Source of the DNA: UBA1422 sp041752735 | Lineage (GTDB): Bacteria > Bacillota > Clostridia > Peptostreptococcales > Anaerovoracaceae | Reading direction: 5' to 3' | Assembly: GCA_041752735.1 (NCBI GenBank) | Contig: JBGSVW010000023.1 | Location: 1 to 12,766, forward strand | Length of the DNA stretch: 12,766 bases | Shown: positions 7,033 through 12,766 of the stretch, piece after piece | How positions within the stretch are numbered: position 1 is the stretch's first letter | How the letters are laid out: each line of letters begins with the position of its first letter | Notes under the pieces: model-generated | Database searches by the model: none | What the model saw: only the letters and a program-made list of their open reading frames with translations | What the model was told of the DNA's origin: nothing | Position numbers and translations under genes: made by a program

Positions 7033-7653
7033 ATGGCAAGATATACAGATGCAAACTGCAGACTATGCAGACGAGAAGGCCAAAAGCTTTTCTTGAAAGG
7101 CGACAGATGTTACGGCGTGAAGTGCGCAATGGAAAAAAGAAATTTCCCTCCTGGACAACATGGACAGGGTAGAAAAAAGACTTCCGAGTATGGACTTCAG
7201 TTGAGAGAGAAGCAAAAGTGCAAAAGATTTTACGGACTGCTTGAAACACAGTTTAGAAATACTTTTGACAAAGCTTCTGCTAAAAAAGGTATGGCTGGTG
7301 AGAATTTGCTGATCATGCTGGAAACAAGACTGGACAATGTGGTATTCCGATTGGGATTTGCCGCATCCAGAAAAGAAGGCAGACAATTGGTTGTTCACGG
7401 ACACTTTACTGTAAATGGAAAGAAAGTTGACATTCCATCCTACAATGTAAAGGCCGGAGATGTGATCAAGGTCAAGGAAAAGAGCACAAGCTCTCCTAAA
7501 TTTAAGGAGATTAAGGAAATGTCCATCAACGTTCCTGCATGGATGTCCGTTGAAGTCAGCAAGTTGGAAGGCACCATCGTGTCCATGCCCACAAGAGCTG
7601 AAATTGACACACCGGTTGCAGAGCATTTAATCGTTGAACTGTACTCCAAGTAA
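7033..7653 (+). CDS. rpsD: 30S ribosomal protein S4, zinc-binding type (uS4)
   Basis: S4 starts assembly of the 16S 5' domain and helps control decoding fidelity; in several bacteria it also represses its own operon. The product has 206 residues. The N-terminus has a four-cysteine zinc motif at C9, C12, C26 and C31, which E. coli S4 lacks in this form. The S4 RNA-binding domain covers about residues 97-157 (RLDNVVFRLGFAASRKEGRQ, then LVVHGHFTVNGKKVDIPSYN). AAAGGAGG at 7015-7022 supports the ATG at 7033. In Bacillus rpsD stands alone, whereas here it is in the alpha cluster between rpsK and rpoA, the more typical clostridial order. Confidence 0.98.
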   Translation: MARYTDANCRLCRREGQKLFLKGDRCYGVKCAMEKRNFPPGQHGQGRKKTSEYGLQLREKQKCKRFYGLLETQFRNTFDKASAKKGMAGENLLIMLETRLDNVVFRLGFAASRKEGRQLVVHGHFTVNGKKVDIPSYNVKAGDVIKVKEKSTSSPKFKEIKEMSINVPAWMSVEVSKLEGTIVSMPTRAEIDTPVAEHLIVELYSK

Positions 7654-7700
7654 TGCTCGATCGTAGCAGTTATCACTTGGAAAGGATAGGAGGATTTTTA

Positions 7701-8651
7701 ATGATAGAAATTGAAAAACCGACAATTGAATGTATTTTTTCAGACGACGATGCGAATTACGGCAAATTCATCGTAGAGCCTCTTGAAAGAGGATACGGAA
7801 CAACCCTGGGAAACAGCTTGAGAAGAATTCTGCTCAGCTCATTACCGGGCACAGCCGTTACATCGGTGAAGATTGATGGAATCCTTCATGAATTTTCAAC
7901 CATTCCAGGCGCAAAGGAAGATGTAACAGAAATCATCCTTAACCTGAAAAAATTGGCCGTTCGATTGAGCGGACAAGAGAATACAAAGCGGGCAATCATC
8001 AATGCAGTCGGGCCCAAAGAAGTCACCGCTGCCGACATCATCGCTGATGCCGACATGGAGATTTTCAACCCTGATTTGCATATTGCCACACTTGAAGACA
8101 ATGCAACACTGGTGATGGAATTAAATCTATCCAAAGGAAGAGGCTATGTGACCGCTGAGCAAAACAAGACAGAGAACACACCCATTGCCGTCATTCCTAT
8201 GGATTCCATTTTTACACCGGTGGTCAAAGTGAACTTCACCGTTGAAAATACCAGAGTAGGACAAGTCACCGACTATGACAAATTGATTTTAGAGATTTGG
8301 ACTGATGGTTCAATCTCCCCAAAGGAAGGCGTTTCCATCGGCGCAAAGATTATGCAGGAGCATTTGAACCTGTTTATTCAGCTGACAGAAGACACCAACT
8401 CTCTGGAAATCATGGTTGAAAAAGAACAAGACCAAAAAGAGAAAGCTCTGGAAATGACCATTGAAGAACTTGAACTTTCCGTTCGATCCTTCAACTGTCT
8501 AAAAAGAGCTGCCATCAACACTGTTGAGGAACTGACACACAAATCCGAAGACGATATGATGAAAGTCAGAAACCTAGGCAAGAAATCACTTGATGAAGTT
8601 AAGTTGAAACTCGAAGAACTGGGTCTTGGACTTCGCGCAACCGACGAATAG
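7701..8651 (+). CDS. rpoA: DNA-directed RNA polymerase subunit alpha
   Basis: The alpha subunit dimerises to scaffold core RNA polymerase and its C-terminal domain contacts UP elements and activators. The 316-residue length is typical for Firmicutes. The N-terminal domain (about 1-230) includes RGYGTTLGNSLRRILLSSLPG (30-50) and HEFSTIPGAKEDVTEIILNLK. A charged linker (about 231-250) leads to the C-terminal domain (251-316) with VRSFNCLKRA, where R262 corresponds to the UP-element-binding arginine of E. coli, and the helix-hairpin-helix NLGKKSLDEVK. I chose the ATG at 7701, because AGGAGG at 7688-7693 lies seven bases upstream; the frame is open back to 7653, but those 16 extra residues are not part of the family. 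Confidence 0.98.
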   Translation: MIEIEKPTIECIFSDDDANYGKFIVEPLERGYGTTLGNSLRRILLSSLPGTAVTSVKIDGILHEFSTIPGAKEDVTEIILNLKKLAVRLSGQENTKRAIINAVGPKEVTAADIIADADMEIFNPDLHIATLEDNATLVMELNLSKGRGYVTAEQNKTENTPIAVIPMDSIFTPVVKVNFTVENTRVGQVTDYDKLILEIWTDGSISPKEGVSIGAKIMQEHLNLFIQLTEDTNSLEIMVEKEQDQKEKALEMTIEELELSVRSFNCLKRAAINTVEELTHKSEDDMMKVRNLGKKSLDEVKLKLEELGLGLRATDE

Positions 8652-8670
8652 AAAGAAAGGAGGCAACACA

Positions 8671-9012
8671 ATGCCAGGCTATAGAAAATTAGGCAGACCT
8701 GCTGCTCACCGAAAGGCAATGCTTCGGAATCTGGTGACGGACCTCTTGAGAGAAGGACGAATTACCACAACTGATACCAGAGCCAAAGAAGCCGGTCGGG
8801 AAGCAGAAAAAATGATTACATTGGCAAAACGTGGCGACTTGCATGCAAGAAGACAGGTAATGGCTTATGTATTTGACGAAACCGTAGTCAAAAAATTATT
8901 TGATGAAATCGCCCCAAAATATGCTGAAAGAAACGGTGGTTATACCCGTATTCTGAAGTTGGGCCCCCGTCAGGGTGACGCCGCAGAAATGGTTTTCCTG
9001 GAGCTCGTATAA
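8671..9012 (+). CDS. rplQ: 50S ribosomal protein L17 (bL17)
   Basis: L17 is a large-subunit protein near the peptide exit. The 113-residue product has the family start PGYRKLGRPAAHRKAMLRNL, the block EGRITTTDTRAKEAGREAEKMITLAKRGDLHARRQ and the end YTRILKLGPRQGDAAEMVFLELV. AAAGGAGG at 8656-8663 supports the ATG at 8671; an upstream TTG at 8626 would overlap rpoA and add a non-family extension. It is the last gene of the cluster: the terminator starts about 40 bases after its stop, and no energy-coupling-factor, truA or rplM-rpsI genes follow, although these are common next neighbours in Firmicutes. Confidence 0.98.
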   Translation: MPGYRKLGRPAAHRKAMLRNLVTDLLREGRITTTDTRAKEAGREAEKMITLAKRGDLHARRQVMAYVFDETVVKKLFDEIAPKYAERNGGYTRILKLGPRQGDAAEMVFLELV

Positions 9013-9053
9013 ACAACAGGTACCAATGCCGCGAAGCGAAACATAATAAAACT

Positions 9054-9081
9054 AAAAGAGCAGGAACATCCTGCTCTTTTT
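9054..9081 (+). terminator. Intrinsic terminator after rplQ, probably bidirectional
   Basis: AAAAGAGCAGG at 9054-9064 pairs perfectly with CCTGCTCTTTT at 9070-9080 around a five-base loop, and the 3' arm runs into a T-run ending at 9081. This is a textbook rho-independent terminator for the rplQ end of the cluster. Read on the other strand, the same stem is followed by TTTTAGTTTTATT, so it can also end the convergent AI-2E-family gene, whose stop codon lies 31 bases away. Confidence 0.93.
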
Positions 9082-9111
9082 GCGTTTGCATGTGTTAAAA
9101 GTTATAACAAA

Positions 9112-10389
9112 TCAAGATTTCGGAGAATCAGCTTTTTTGGGCTTTGGTGCGGGTGTTTGTTTTGTAAGATGCTTTTCTTCTTCTTCTTCTTCTTCTTTTT
9201 CCTTTTCATTTTCCTTGGCAGCTGCCCACCTGCGGATGAAGATTTGGATTATGCCTGCAATGGGGACTGCTAATATCATACCGACTAGACCGGCGTAATA
9301 TCCGCCGATGCTGACGGCCATCAATACAAATAATGGATGTAGCCCAGTGGATGATCCCACCACTCGGGGATAAATCAAGGAACTATCCACTTGCTGAATT
9401 ACGAATAATACAATGACGGCAATTAATCCTTGCCAGATATTATCAGTCAGAAAACCGATGATAAAAGCTGGGACCATACCAATGATTGGACCGAAGTATG
9501 GAATGATATTACAGATTCCGGCAAAAATACCAACGAATATCGCAAATTCCAGCCCCACAATCATCAATGCGACGGAGGATAATATAGCTACAATAAACGC
9601 ATCCAATAATACCCCACGCATAAACTTAGAGGTGACACCATTGATTTCCTTTAAAGTTCTTTCCAATGCGGTGCTTCTTTTTTCTGGAAGAAGCAATGTC
9701 ATTGTATTGCCCCATAAGCGGATAAAGAAATCTTTGTCTATTGAAAGATAAATGCTGACCATAATCCCAATGACAAAATTAAAAATACTGACACCCACAC
9801 CACTGAGGATGCCCATGGCGGATTCTGCGGAGAAGTTATCTGTAATCCACTGTATGACATTTTGAACCACCCCATCCAATTGCTCGGAGAACATGCCACT
9901 GGGCAAGTTGGCGACCCAATTGTTAATTGCTTCCTGATAGGCAAGAATTGACACCAAGGTCTGATCATAAAGATCCGGGAAACTGATGTTGAACATCAGC
10001 TTGCCTAATAGAAGCGATGCGGTAGCATATAGTATAAGAACTAAAATCAATACAACGAAGAGATAGGTCATTAAAACACTTGTCACACGGACTCTTCTAT
10101 TGGATTTGATTGCCTTGTCAGGATTGTCGGGGATTCGAACCACTCGTTTGGCCACTTTGTTTTCAACGAGAGTCACCAACGGATTGATGATATAGGCGAT
10201 GATAAGTCCAATGATAAGTGGCGCAAGAGCTGCGGATAAACTGGCAAGTGCCGCGATGGCGATGCCGGCGAGAAAAGAAATGTTTGTCAGGATCAGATAA
10301 ATGATATAAAGCAAGGTGGCAGTAAACAAAATAAAGGCGCCATACCGCACAAACATCCGATCTTTTAACATATCTTGAAATTTACTCAT
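9112..10389 (-). CDS. AI-2E family transporter (membrane protein)
   Basis: The 425-residue product belongs to the AI-2E transporter family (formerly UPF0118), integral membrane proteins whose members have been linked to autoinducer-2 export or to sodium/proton exchange; the substrate here cannot be told. Hydrophobic segments are visible at about residues 17-35, 39-72, 103-128, 195-217, 258-280, 281-311, 319-332 and 353-386. Family motifs include GICNIIPYFGPIIG (291-304), QQVDSSLIYPRVVGSSTGLH (332-351) and GLVGMILAVPIAG. The last 35 residues are a hydrophilic tail with seven Glu in a row, then Lys/Pro/Ala/Ser-rich sequence. I chose the ATG at 10389 because GGGAGGT lies just upstream (complement 10394-10400); an in-frame GTG at 10407 would put this site inside the gene. 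It is monocistronic with its own promoter. Confidence 0.93.
   Translation of the reverse strand: MSKFQDMLKDRMFVRYGAFILFTATLLYIIYLILTNISFLAGIAIAALASLSAALAPLIIGLIIAYIINPLVTLVENKVAKRVVRIPDNPDKAIKSNRRVRVTSVLMTYLFVVLILVLILYATASLLLGKLMFNISFPDLYDQTLVSILAYQEAINNWVANLPSGMFSEQLDGVVQNVIQWITDNFSAESAMGILSGVGVSIFNFVIGIMVSIYLSIDKDFFIRLWGNTMTLLLPEKRSTALERTLKEINGVTSKFMRGVLLDAFIVAILSSVALMIVGLEFAIFVGIFAGICNIIPYFGPIIGMVPAFIIGFLTDNIWQGLIAVIVLFVIQQVDSSLIYPRVVGSSTGLHPLFVLMAVSIGGYYAGLVGMILAVPIAGIIQIFIRRWAAAKENEKEKEEEEEEEKHLTKQTPAPKPKKADSPKS
9175..9195 (-). repeat. GAA trinucleotide repeat (seven units) coding for poly-Glu
   Basis: Seven perfect TTC units on the plus strand, read as GAA codons on the minus strand, encode seven consecutive Glu residues in the C-terminal tail of the AI-2E-family protein. 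Flanking TTTTTCCTTTTC continues the biased Glu/Lys run. Repeat slippage in steps of three would change tail length without breaking the frame. Confidence 0.9.
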
Positions 10390-10415
10390 AAATACCTCCC
10401 AATTCACACTTTAAT

Positions 10416-10444
10416 ATTATATACTATAGAAATGAAAAATTCAA
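10416..10444 (-). promoter_or_regulatory. Sigma-A-type promoter of the AI-2E-family gene
   Basis: On the minus strand, TTGAAT (complement 10439-10444) and a perfect TATAAT (complement 10416-10421) are separated by exactly 17 bases. A start site near 10409 would leave a leader of about 20 bases holding the GGGAGGT ribosome binding site. The -35 box lies within the first codons of the divergent U32 gene. The boxes are seen directly; promoter activity is inferred. Confidence 0.75.
10420..10425 (+). promoter_or_regulatory. Candidate -10 element for the U32 gene
   Basis: TATACT at 10420-10425 lies six bases before the ATG at 10432, so transcription would begin at or next to the start codon and give a leaderless mRNA. 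No good -35 box is found 16-18 bases upstream. It overlaps the -10 box of the divergent gene. An alternative pair, TTCACA at 10403-10408 and TATAGA at 10425-10430, would favour a start at 10459 or 10462. Confidence 0.3.
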
Positions 10445-12417
10445 ACCAAACGCCCGGGATGATGCCCGGCCAAAAAAAGAGAAGAGTCGAACTGCTTGCA
10501 CCTGCAGGTGGCATGAACCAACTGTTGGCAGCCGTTGAAAACGGCGCTGATGCTGTGTACCTTGGTGGCAAGTTATTTAATGCGAGAATAAACGCAACGA
10601 ACTTCACCATGGAGGAATTGAAGGAAGGCATAGAGTATGCCCACCTTAGGAATGTCAAAATATACGTTACGATGAACATCCTAATCAAAGATGAAGAAAT
10701 GGAAGAAGCGGTGAACTATGCCGCAACTCTTTACCAAATGGGAATAGACGGGATTATTCTTCAGGACATTGGCCTGGCCGAAGCTCTACGCAAAACCCTT
10801 CCGGATTTACCGCTTCACTTTTCAACACAGGGAACCATCTACAATGCTTCCGGTGTCAGAACCGCTGTGAAGCTGGGATTTGCACGTGTGGTGTTGGCAA
10901 GGGAACTGACCATTGAGGAAATTAGATCCATTGCAAAGGAGCAACTATGCGAACTTGAGGTGTTTGTCCATGGTGCACTATGCATGTGCTATTCAGGACA
11001 ATGCCATTTAAGCAGAGCAATCGGTGGGCGTAGCGCCAATAGAGGCGAGTGCGCACAGCCGTGCAGACTTCCCTATCAGGATGAAGCCGGAAATGAGGGA
11101 TACCATTTAAGCCCCAAAGATCTTTGCGCCATCGACCAATTGGGTGCCTTGATGGAAGCCGGGGTTTCTTCTTTTAAAATAGAAGGAAGGATGAAGTCCG
11201 CTGAATATGTAGCCACCGTCACTCGTATCTATAGAAAGTATTTGGATTTGGCCTTACGCGGAAAGACATATACCGTCGATGCCAAAGACAAAGAAGACCT
11301 GCTACAAGCGTTTAACCGGGGTGGATTCACCCAAGGATATCTTCTTGGGCAGCCGGGGCAAAAGCTGCTCTCGGGGCGAATCCCGAAGCATCAGGGGGTC
11401 TTGGTGGGGAAGGTGTTGGCACGACCAAAAGTGAAAGACATGGTTGACATCAGTTACACTACTGAACTGTCATTGGGAGATGGCATAGAAATCCATGGCA
11501 GAGAAATTAATAGCAATATCCTTACATATATAAAGAAGGGTGCCAAACAAAGAGCAAGAATCGGTGACTTCCGGGGAGAAATCAAAGCCGGGGATTTAAT
11601 CTACCGTACCAGCTCAAAGATTCTCCTGGAGCAGGCAAAGGGAAGCTATTTGCCCGAAGCGCGAAAAGAGTGGAGGACCATTCCTGTAGGAATGAAGTTC
11701 TGTGCGTCGCCGGACGAATACCCCACCCTGGAAATATGGGAGGGGGAGCACCATGTGACGGTAATCGGTGAAGCGAAGTGCGAAACTGCACTGAACCGTA
11801 GTCTGGATGTAGAGACCATCAGCAGACAACTTTCCAAAACAGGCGGAACTCCGTTCCTGCCGGGCAAAATAGATATTGAATTGGGAGAGGATACATCCAT
11901 GCCTTTGTCAGCCCTAAACCAAATGCGACGGGAAGCGACAGACAGTTTGATACAACTAAAAGCCAAAGGCAGACAGATTCCAAACTTCAAGATGCCACGT
12001 TACCCGGTGCTGCCGGATGGCCTTGAACCCAAACTCCCCAAAGACATCATGATTCTTCCGTCCATTACAAAAGGAAAGGAAGATGCCTGGATTGGAGAAA
12101 ACATGACTGCATCATCCGTCCTGGTCAATAACCTTGGGTGGATTGAAGAATTTTTGCAAAACGGTAAAAAAGTGTTTGCAGGTCCGGGCATTAACATATA
12201 TAATGGAGCAGCGGTTCAGGCGCTAAAGAACATTGGCGTGATACCGGCGGCGGCCTCATATGAGGCTTCCTTGCATAATGTGCCGCTTATGACCACGGAG
12301 TTTCCCCTTCAGGCAACACAGTTGACTGACAGGAAGGGCAAAAAATACCGGGTCAGACCCAACCGATGGAACGATAAATGGACCATCGAAGCCTGTGATC
12401 CCACAGGCAAGGAGTAA
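10432..12417 (+). CDS. U32-family protein, RlhA-like (probable RNA hydroxylase)
   Basis: The 661-residue protein (from the ATG at 10432) starts with VELLAPAGGMNQLLAAVENG and ADAVYLGGKLFNAR, the opening of the U32 family. The family signature EVFVHGALCMCYSGQCHLSR lies at 176-195, with further cysteines at C207, C211 and C232; U32 proteins use such conserved cysteines, probably to hold an iron-sulfur cluster. The first 300 or so residues are the U32 core; the C-terminal half corresponds in length and place to the extra domain of the long members. E. coli RlhA, about 650 residues, hydroxylates 23S rRNA C2501, and related TrhP proteins act on tRNA U34. By length RlhA fits best, but a tRNA role is possible, and older annotations say collagenase-like peptidase. 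The start is uncertain: no ribosome binding site precedes 10432, 10459 or 10462. Confidence 0.88.
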   Translation: MKNSNQTPGMMPGQKKRRVELLAPAGGMNQLLAAVENGADAVYLGGKLFNARINATNFTMEELKEGIEYAHLRNVKIYVTMNILIKDEEMEEAVNYAATLYQMGIDGIILQDIGLAEALRKTLPDLPLHFSTQGTIYNASGVRTAVKLGFARVVLARELTIEEIRSIAKEQLCELEVFVHGALCMCYSGQCHLSRAIGGRSANRGECAQPCRLPYQDEAGNEGYHLSPKDLCAIDQLGALMEAGVSSFKIEGRMKSAEYVATVTRIYRKYLDLALRGKTYTVDAKDKEDLLQAFNRGGFTQGYLLGQPGQKLLSGRIPKHQGVLVGKVLARPKVKDMVDISYTTELSLGDGIEIHGREINSNILTYIKKGAKQRARIGDFRGEIKAGDLIYRTSSKILLEQAKGSYLPEARKEWRTIPVGMKFCASPDEYPTLEIWEGEHHVTVIGEAKCETALNRSLDVETISRQLSKTGGTPFLPGKIDIELGEDTSMPLSALNQMRREATDSLIQLKAKGRQIPNFKMPRYPVLPDGLEPKLPKDIMILPSITKGKEDAWIGENMTASSVLVNNLGWIEEFLQNGKKVFAGPGINIYNGAAVQALKNIGVIPAAASYEASLHNVPLMTTEFPLQATQLTDRKGKKYRVRPNRWNDKWTIEACDPTGKE

Positions 12418-12460
12418 GGTTATCCATCCTCGTACAGACACGAAACAACAGATTTTCGCT

Positions 12461-12494
12461 TTCTAAAAAAACAATTTAAAAAACGGAAAATACA
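12461..12494 (+). promoter_or_regulatory. A/T-rich UP-element-like stretch before the rRNA promoter
   Basis: Runs of A and T (TTCTAAAAAAACAATTTAAA and following AAAACGG) occupy about positions -70 to -37 relative to the predicted start. Such tracts bind the alpha subunit C-terminal domain and are typical of rRNA promoters. Identification rests on composition and place only. Confidence 0.6.
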
Positions 12495-12496
12495 TG

Positions 12497-12525
12497 TTGA
12501 CAATGTAGGTCGAGGATAGTAGAAT
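12497..12525 (+). promoter_or_regulatory. Strong sigma-A-type promoter, probably of an rRNA operon
   Basis: A perfect TTGACA at 12497-12502 and TAGAAT at 12520-12525 are separated by exactly 17 bases, with an A-rich stretch upstream. The predicted start is about 12531-12533. The downstream region has no protein-coding frame but has the hairpins and boxA-like site of an rRNA leader, so this is best read as an rrn P promoter. Upstream lies the end of the U32 gene, 80 bases before. Confidence 0.85.
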
Positions 12526-12531
12526 AACATA

Positions 12532-12766
12532 CGGCTCGCAAAAGCCGACCGTTGAGAAAAGAAGGCCAAAAGCCTTACGGACTCAGCAGTGAACCTTGAA
12601 AACTTCATAATGTAGAAATTTAGTAAAAGAGCTAACCATAGCTCAAAAACTAAACGAAACTAAGCACAATTGGTAAAACAAGCGTGTAAGGTTTTCGACA
12701 ATTTCTTAAAACAAAAAACAATAATTCGGAAACGAATACAAAACGCAAAAACATAAAGTTAGCGTT
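12532..12766 (+). other. 5' leader of a ribosomal RNA operon (16S gene beyond the window)
   Basis: This stretch contains no credible protein gene. It is A-rich with several short hairpins: CGGCT/AGCCG (12532-12536 with 12543-12547), AAGGC/GCCTT (12562-12566 with 12572-12576), GAGCT/AGCTC (12629-12633 with 12640-12644), and ATTCG/CGAAT closed by GAAA (12724-12728 with 12733-12737). AACGC at 12742-12746 can pair with GCGTT at the very end. With the strong promoter upstream and a boxA-like site inside, it fits the transcribed leader of a rrn operon. No 16S start (AGAGTTTGATC) is present, so the gene must begin later. Confidence 0.72.
12590..12604 (+). promoter_or_regulatory. boxA-like antitermination element
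   Basis: TGAACCTTGAAAACT at 12590-12604 closely resembles the boxA region in Gram-positive rRNA leaders and spacers (of the type TGTTCTTTGAAAACT), which the Nus factors bind so that RNA polymerase passes rho-dependent stops. It lies about 58 bases after the predicted start, between hairpins, as in known rrn leaders. Assignment is by resemblance from memory. Confidence 0.65.

Noticed and set aside
7063..7626. Minus-strand open frame of 187 codons opposite rpsD
   Set aside because: It is antisense to a certain ribosomal protein gene and shows no recognisable protein features.
7653..7700. ATG at 7653 as start of rpoA, overlapping the rpsD stop codon
   Set aside because: The extra 16 residues are not found in the alpha subunit, and AGGAGG at 7688-7693 clearly serves the ATG at 7701.
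12391..12408. Perfect 7-bp stem GCCTGTG/CACAGGC with a four-base loop at the end of the U32 gene, considered as a terminator
   Set aside because: It is inside the coding sequence and no T-run follows, so an intrinsic terminator is not supported.
12700..12766. Beginning of the 16S rRNA gene inside the window
   Set aside because: No AGAGTTTGATC-type 16S start is present; the sequence is still A-rich leader.
1..12766. CRISPR array, insertion sequence, prophage, tRNA gene or toxin-antitoxin pair
   Set aside because: I saw no repeat-spacer pattern, transposase, attachment site or tRNA-like T-loop; the window is fully explained by housekeeping genes and an rRNA leader.

Overview
The window is a ribosomal-protein gene cluster from a bacterium that looks like a member of the Firmicutes, most likely class Clostridia. 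I infer this from gene order (the spc cluster running straight through adk, map, infA and rpmJ into rpsM-rpsK-rpsD-rpoA-rplQ), strong AGGAGG-type ribosome binding sites before nearly every gene, the zinc-binding forms of S14, S4, L36 and adenylate kinase, and an rRNA leader whose boxA-like element resembles those of Gram-positive bacteria. I cannot name the genus. Codon use looks even along the whole cluster and I see no sign of horizontal transfer.

Positions 1-9012 hold sixteen tightly packed plus-strand genes, the first cut by the window edge: rplE (3' end), rpsN, rpsH, rplF, rplR, rpsE, rpmD, rplO, secY, adk, map, infA, rpmJ, rpsM, rpsK, rpsD, rpoA and rplQ (eighteen genes counting the partial one and rpmJ, which is short and easily missed). 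They supply ribosome subunits, the SecY translocation channel, adenylate kinase, N-terminal methionine removal, initiation factor IF-1 and the RNA polymerase alpha subunit. Most gaps are under 25 bases. Only two gaps are larger: about 84 bases before rpsH, with a UUCG hairpin, and about 103 bases before rpsM, with a possible 38-codon ORF. A strong intrinsic terminator at 9054-9081 closes the cluster.

Positions 9112-10389 hold a minus-strand AI-2E family membrane protein that converges on the same terminator and has its own clear sigma-A-type promoter. Divergent from it, 10432-12417 encodes a long U32-family protein with the C-terminal extension seen in RlhA-type RNA hydroxylases; its start has no visible ribosome binding site.

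Positions 12461-12766 look like the promoter and 5' leader of a ribosomal RNA operon: an A-rich upstream element, a TTGACA-17-TAGAAT promoter, several small hairpins and a boxA-like antitermination site. The 16S gene itself is not inside the window and presumably starts just beyond it.

This is essentially a conserved housekeeping region. I did not find a new biological system. The points most worth a second look are the rRNA leader and its RNA-modification-type neighbour, the two leader-like gaps inside the ribosomal cluster, and the possibly leaderless start of the U32 gene.
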